DNA of 64,000 nt from Ariolimax columbianus (lineage: Eukaryota; Mollusca; Gastropoda; Stylommatophora; Arionidae), in NCBI GenBank assembly GCA_036924085.1, contig JAVGWX010000009.1, forward strand, positions 62,939,012 to 63,003,011, read 5' to 3'. The translations under genes and the position numbers were made by a program. This document shows, piece after piece, positions 45,801 through 51,800 of this stretch. The notes under the pieces were generated by a model that was not told where the DNA came from, ran no database searches, and saw nothing but the letters and a program-made list of their open reading frames with translations. The stretch's first letter is position 1; each line of letters begins with the position of its first letter.

Positions 45801-48800
45801 AGGTACGCATGTTAAATCAACGTCTACCAAAAGAGCTGCTCTATGGTGAACTCCAAAATGGCAAATGAGCAAGTGGTGGGCAGTGGAAAAGGTACAAAAA
45901 CGTACTTAAGATATCACTGATCCAGTGCGATATTAACCATGATGACTGAGAAAGAATCGCTACCAATCGCACAGACTGGCGCAGCACTGTTGCGAAGGGT
46001 GTTCAGAGACATTAGATATCACGGATAAATGAGGCTATCTAGAGACGATCGCTCCGCAAGTCTGCCCATATCAACTCTTCTTCAACCTTGGTGCAAGGGA
46101 GTATCTTATTCCCCTGCACTAAGTGCAACAAACAATTCAAGGCTCAGAATGGCTTATTTAGCTATTTTTGAACTCATGCGAACAGTGAATGCTGTCAAAA
46201 TGGCCCTCATCGATTACGATGGACAAGCAACAATATTTATGCCCACTCTCTGCCTTATTCCCGTTAACCAATTTTCTATCCATTTAGCAATTTAACCATA
46301 AAAAATTGAATGAAAAGAGATAAAAAAACATTCAAAGAGAAGAGAGAGATACAAAATTAATTGCGAGAAAAATATAAAAATGGAGTGGAGAAAAGAGATC
46401 AAGATTTGGTGTTTCTGGCAAACTTCTACTCCGCAGGGTAGAAGAGGAACTACTAAGTAGAAAATAAGAAATAGAAATTGTAAGAACTAAGCAATGAGAA
46501 GGACGATGTTCACAGAAAATGGCTACTTGATGCTTAAAAAGTTTTCATTGTTTTTGACAGTGAGATGGTGAATATGACTTGCTTCAAATGTGCGGTTGTT
46601 TCACATAATGATTTTCAGTGATGTGTATATCCTCAGATTCATACTTTTGACATTACGGCTTGTGAATGGGGCACTCTTAAGACTTTTCCAGATCAGCAGC
46701 ATGGTAGGTAATTTGGGCATGTTGGTATAGCTTGACTGCCAAGATCAAATGTAGGTTCACTGTATGGCTGGAGCCATTTAGAGTTTTACATGAATCTCTC
46801 AATACGACAACATCTAGGCTACCATGACAACTCAGATGATGAGGATGAGTATGAATCAGTTCAAAGCAATATGCTACTGTGAAAGAGGAGCAACTTTGGT
46901 ATTACAATGTTTTGTAAAAGTCATTGGACATATGGTTAACTCTTCATTGTTGTGTGGAAATCCATCAATCAACAAACCTAATGGTTAGTGCACGGCCCGC
47001 AATTCAAATTTGCATTTGTTCTGATTTCTTCTTCTTCGTCGTTTGTTCTCAAACTCCAGCTACCAAATCCTGAAAATTGCTTTGCAAGTGGCAGGATGTT
47101 GTCTGGAGAATGGAATGCGTTGTATTGTAGTTTACAGCTTGACTGCGATATTTGCAGCTTTCAGTTCGGCAAATCCGACTTCAGCAGGCATTTTTGGGTA
47201 GTGGGTTACCTTTCCTCTTCGATCCTGTCTCTTTAGCCAGTCTGCTCTGTTGCAGCTTGTTATCCAGGATCACCACGTAGAGGTGTAGTTGGGTCTTGGC
47301 AGCTCTGGTTCGCTGGCCCTGATGCTAGCAGTCAGCTTTGAGTCGCTGACCACTGCAGCTCATGCACTTAGCATCTTGATCCCTGTTCGGATTTATGAAC
47401 CCCCAAGCTCACATACCTGTGAGAAGTGAGCCCATTAAAAAAATGTTTGCTGAAGTCAGATACACTTGGATGTAAGGTATAATACACAGTACAATGCACG
47501 CCACCTTAGAGATAAGGCAAACAGCCTAAAAAATATATATCTGACAATGAAATTCAACAACCTGTCCGAGGCACTCATGAATGCAAGTAAAAATTTAAAC
47601 AGAGAGAAAATGCAGTGGATTCCTGCACACTGTAAGATACACAGAAATGAGGAGGCAGATAGACTGGCAAAATAGGGAGGTGGCAAACCCCAAACTGACG
47701 ACAGAGTTACATATTAATAAATGAAGTATACTCATCAACTATACTCCTCTCATCAAGTATACTCCTCTTATCAACTATACTCATCAACTATTTACTTCTC
47801 ATTAACTATACTCCTCTCATAAACTATGCTCCTATCATCAACTATACTCCTCTCATCAACTATACTCATCAACTATACTCCTCTCATCAACTATACTCAT
47901 CAACTATACTCCTCTCATCAACTATACTCATTAACTATACTCTCTCATCAAGTATACTCCTCTCATCAACTATACTCTCCAATCAACTATGCTCCTCTCA
48001 TCAACTATACTCTCTCATCAACTATACTCTCTCATCAACTATACTCCTCTCATCAAGTATACTCCTCTCATCAAGTATACTCCTCTCATCAACTATACTC
48101 TCTCATCAACTATGCTCCTCTCATCAACTATACTCTCTCATCAACTATACTCCTCTCATCAACTATACTCTCTCATCAAGTATACTCCTCTCATCAACTA
48201 TACTCCTCTCATCAACTATACTCTCTCATCAACTATGCTCCTCTCATCAACTATGCTCCTCTCATCAACTATACTCATCAACTATACTCCTCTCATCAAC
48301 TATACTCTCTCATAAACTATGCTCCTCTCATCAACTATACTCTCTCATCAATTATACACATCTCATCAAGTATACTCTCATCAAGTATACTTCTCTCATC
48401 AACTTTACTCTCTCATCAACTATGCTCCTCTCATCAACTATACTCTCTCATCAATTATACACCTCTCATCAACTATACTCTCTTCAACTATACTCCTCTC
48501 ATCAACCATACTTATTTCATTTTGCATCTGATTGAGATTATGGAATAGAAGAGCCAAGTCATTAGCAAAGTTCAGATCATCAAACTGTTTTTGGTCAAAT
48601 TCTATTGAATTTCATTTTTATTGGTTGATGTTTGGAAGGTTACAGTGGTGTTATTCTTTTCAACACAGGTACCACTCGGGTAGCACCCTACTATACTAAT
48701 GTGACTAATTAATGTCGTACATGGGGCTGGCAACCACCTCATCATGTAAATCAATGTGCCACACAAACCAGTACTACAAGAACACATAGATGGTTTGATG

Positions 48801-51800
48801 CAGTTTTCCTGCAAAGAGAAGGTGGCCCAAATACTCCAACTGAAGTAGAAAAGGGATATATATTACTAGCAGTAGTAACTTATGTTATGGCAGTAGTGGT
48901 TACTGCTGTAATGGTAGTAGTTGCAACGTTACATCATTATACACTTTTTATGCTTAATAAAATGTCAACGTTATTTCAGGTCACCCAAAGCCTCGAAAGT
49001 GTCACAGTTGCTCCCAGTATAAAAATGGTACAATTGTCAGTCAGTTCATGTGATTATACATAAGTGGCTTTCTTAGTGTTAGTTGACATGTACTTCTACT
49101 GGGACGGATGCCCTTGTGCAGGCTCCAGCTCTGGTGTGAGCTGGATGCAGCCGGGAGGAGAATTTCCTGCTTAGCTGGCTAGACTCGAGCAGCATATTAC
49201 TCTGCTGCATTGGGACAAGTGCTGCAGAGGGTGGTTAACTGATGTGTGAGTCCATCTTAATAGACTCAAATACTAGGGCAAAGTAGACCCGCAGCCTGTT
49301 AGGTGCCATCTATGCTGCTCTTAACAAACTACCTAACCATGGCTGGTATTATGCCATGTCACACAGTTAGTCGTCTCTTACGACATGCTCTCTGTGGGGC
49401 AGTGATGCTATTCTTGTCTTTGTCATATACAATGATCCTGGTGGACCACTTGGGTCTATCTATAAAACACATCCATGTAAGGGGTGGAGGGTAATATATG
49501 GACATAGAGGAGGTAGGGTGGGGGTGTATTTTAGTTGGAACATCCATTTCACACAATCACATAGCAACTCTGACTTATAAAAAAATATATCAAGAGTAAC
49601 ACATCCATTTCACACAATCACATAGCAACTCTGACTTATAAAAAAATATATCAAGAGTAACAAACTCCAAACTCTCTTATCTTTGAATGTGTTTTACTAT
49701 CCAGCCAAATCCAAATAAATTTTCTACTGATTTTTTCCCTCTTGTCAAGCCTTCCCAGACTGAAAACCTCATAATCATCCTCTGGTCAATCAGTCCTAAG
49801 ACTGGTTGTAAGGTTGTCATGTCTGTCTATTTGACTCCATCCTCTGGTTGGTCAGTCCAAAGACTGGTCTTACGAGCATGTCTTTCCATTGGTTCCTTTC
49901 CTCTGCAGCTCTCTTCAGTTCAACATAGAATCGTTTTTTGTGTCGCTGCATGCCTGAGATGTAAAGGTGAGTCTTGGTCGCCCCCTTCCTCTTTTCTTCT
50001 GGATCTTGCCCTCCATCATCTTCTGTAGAAGACTTTCATTTTGTATATTGTGCACCAGCTAACTCTGTCTTTGTTTCTATATAATTTTCAATATTTGTCT
50101 TTGTGTATCTACTGTTGGACCGAAAGGTACAAATATCGCAGCCAAGCTGTAAACTAATGACACAAGGCATTTAGTTCTCCGGACTAAATCCTGCTACTTG
50201 CAAAACCCTGTTCAGGGCTTGGTAGCGGGAGATTGAGAATGAACGCAGAAGAAGAAGTAACTCTATTTTCCATAATTGAATAGAGTTATCTCTATACAAA
50301 TGATGTATTGTATATAACTAACCTAAGATTTTAGTGTATGTACATGATTATAACATTTAGCCCTTTGAACCCTGGCTACCCAGTCCATAAAATCCAATTC
50401 CCCTGTGCTCCTGAGAAAATATTTAGAATGTAGACATTTGAGTAAAGCTATTTACTATGACAAAACTATGTGCTCTAATTTAGTTATTCTGTCTAAAATT
50501 GACTGACCTACTAATCTTCAATGTTCCTACTTCAGTAGAGTGTGGAAAATATTCATAAAATTTACTTGGTAAATTATGTGGGTTCCCCTTCAACCCCAGG
50601 TGCACCGTCATGATGAAGCTGCCAAGTTTCCATTGTCGACAGTCTGGTCGTTTGCATCGAAAAGCATTCCAAAATGCAATGGATGACCTCTTTGGTAATG
50701 TTTAGACCTGGTGCGTACTCGTGATGCACAATTCCACGGGAGTAAAAGAAAATGGTCAACATGACTTTGACATTGCTGCACCCACTTTTTCGGCCTGGGG
50801 AATGGTGACTGTCTCCAACTGTGACAACTGCAGCTTGGTTTCTGGGTTGCACCCATAAACCCACGACTCATCACCACTTAGCTTTTGGCAAAATTTGATG
50901 CAACACTGCTGCTCAATTCTTTGTATCATTTCGTGGTGAATGAAATCCTGACATGCTAAAAGGCTGACTGCCAGCGACTGACGCAATATGTGGGCAGGAA
51001 CAAATTTACGCATGCGCATGGCGGGTTCCTATGCCTCACTGCCGAAGGACAGCACCCATGTTTCATTTGTTTCCGCAGAAAAAAAAATTCAGGTCAGATA
51101 CTTTTTAAAGACACCTTGTATAGCATCATATAAATTCCTTCTTGTAGATTACACAGCTACTTACTGTGGAGGAATGAATAAGGATAAAAGATGCTAAGCA
51201 GCGCAAGAGCTGCAGTAGTCAGCGACCCATAGCTGACTGCTAGCGTCAGGGCCAGCGAATCATAGCTGCCACGACCCTTCTACACCTCCACGCGGTGATC
51301 CTGGGTAACAGGCTACATCAGGGCAGACTTGCTAAGGAGAAGGGATCGAAGAGGGAATGCTAACCCGGTACTCAAAAAGATGCTTGCTGAAGTCGGATGT
51401 GTTGGACCGAAAGGTGCAAATATCGCAGCCAAGCTGTAAACTACGACACAACGCATTCCGTTCTCTGGACTAATTCTGCTACTTAAACCCTTTCAGTGTT
51501 TGGTAGTGGGATATTGAGAACGAACGAAGAAGAAAAGAAGAAGAATAATGATCACTGTGCCTCTCGGTCATCATCAACATTCCTATGTGTTTTGTTTTCA
51601 GATGTTTTTATGGTGGGGGGTGTCAGTGGTACATCCGCTAACAACGAGATGATACTGTTTGATGATATTTGGAAGTTTTCGCTCACAGAAGCCACATGGG
51701 TTAAATATTCAACAAATTTATCAGTGCCCTTATATTTTCATTCAGCAGATCTTTTACCTGTGAGTACTTTAGTTGTGACATTATTAGATGTATTTATTAG

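Noticed and set aside
47826..48548. 240-codon open frame of HQLYS-type repeats.
   Set aside because: Artefact of the 17-20-bp minisatellite.
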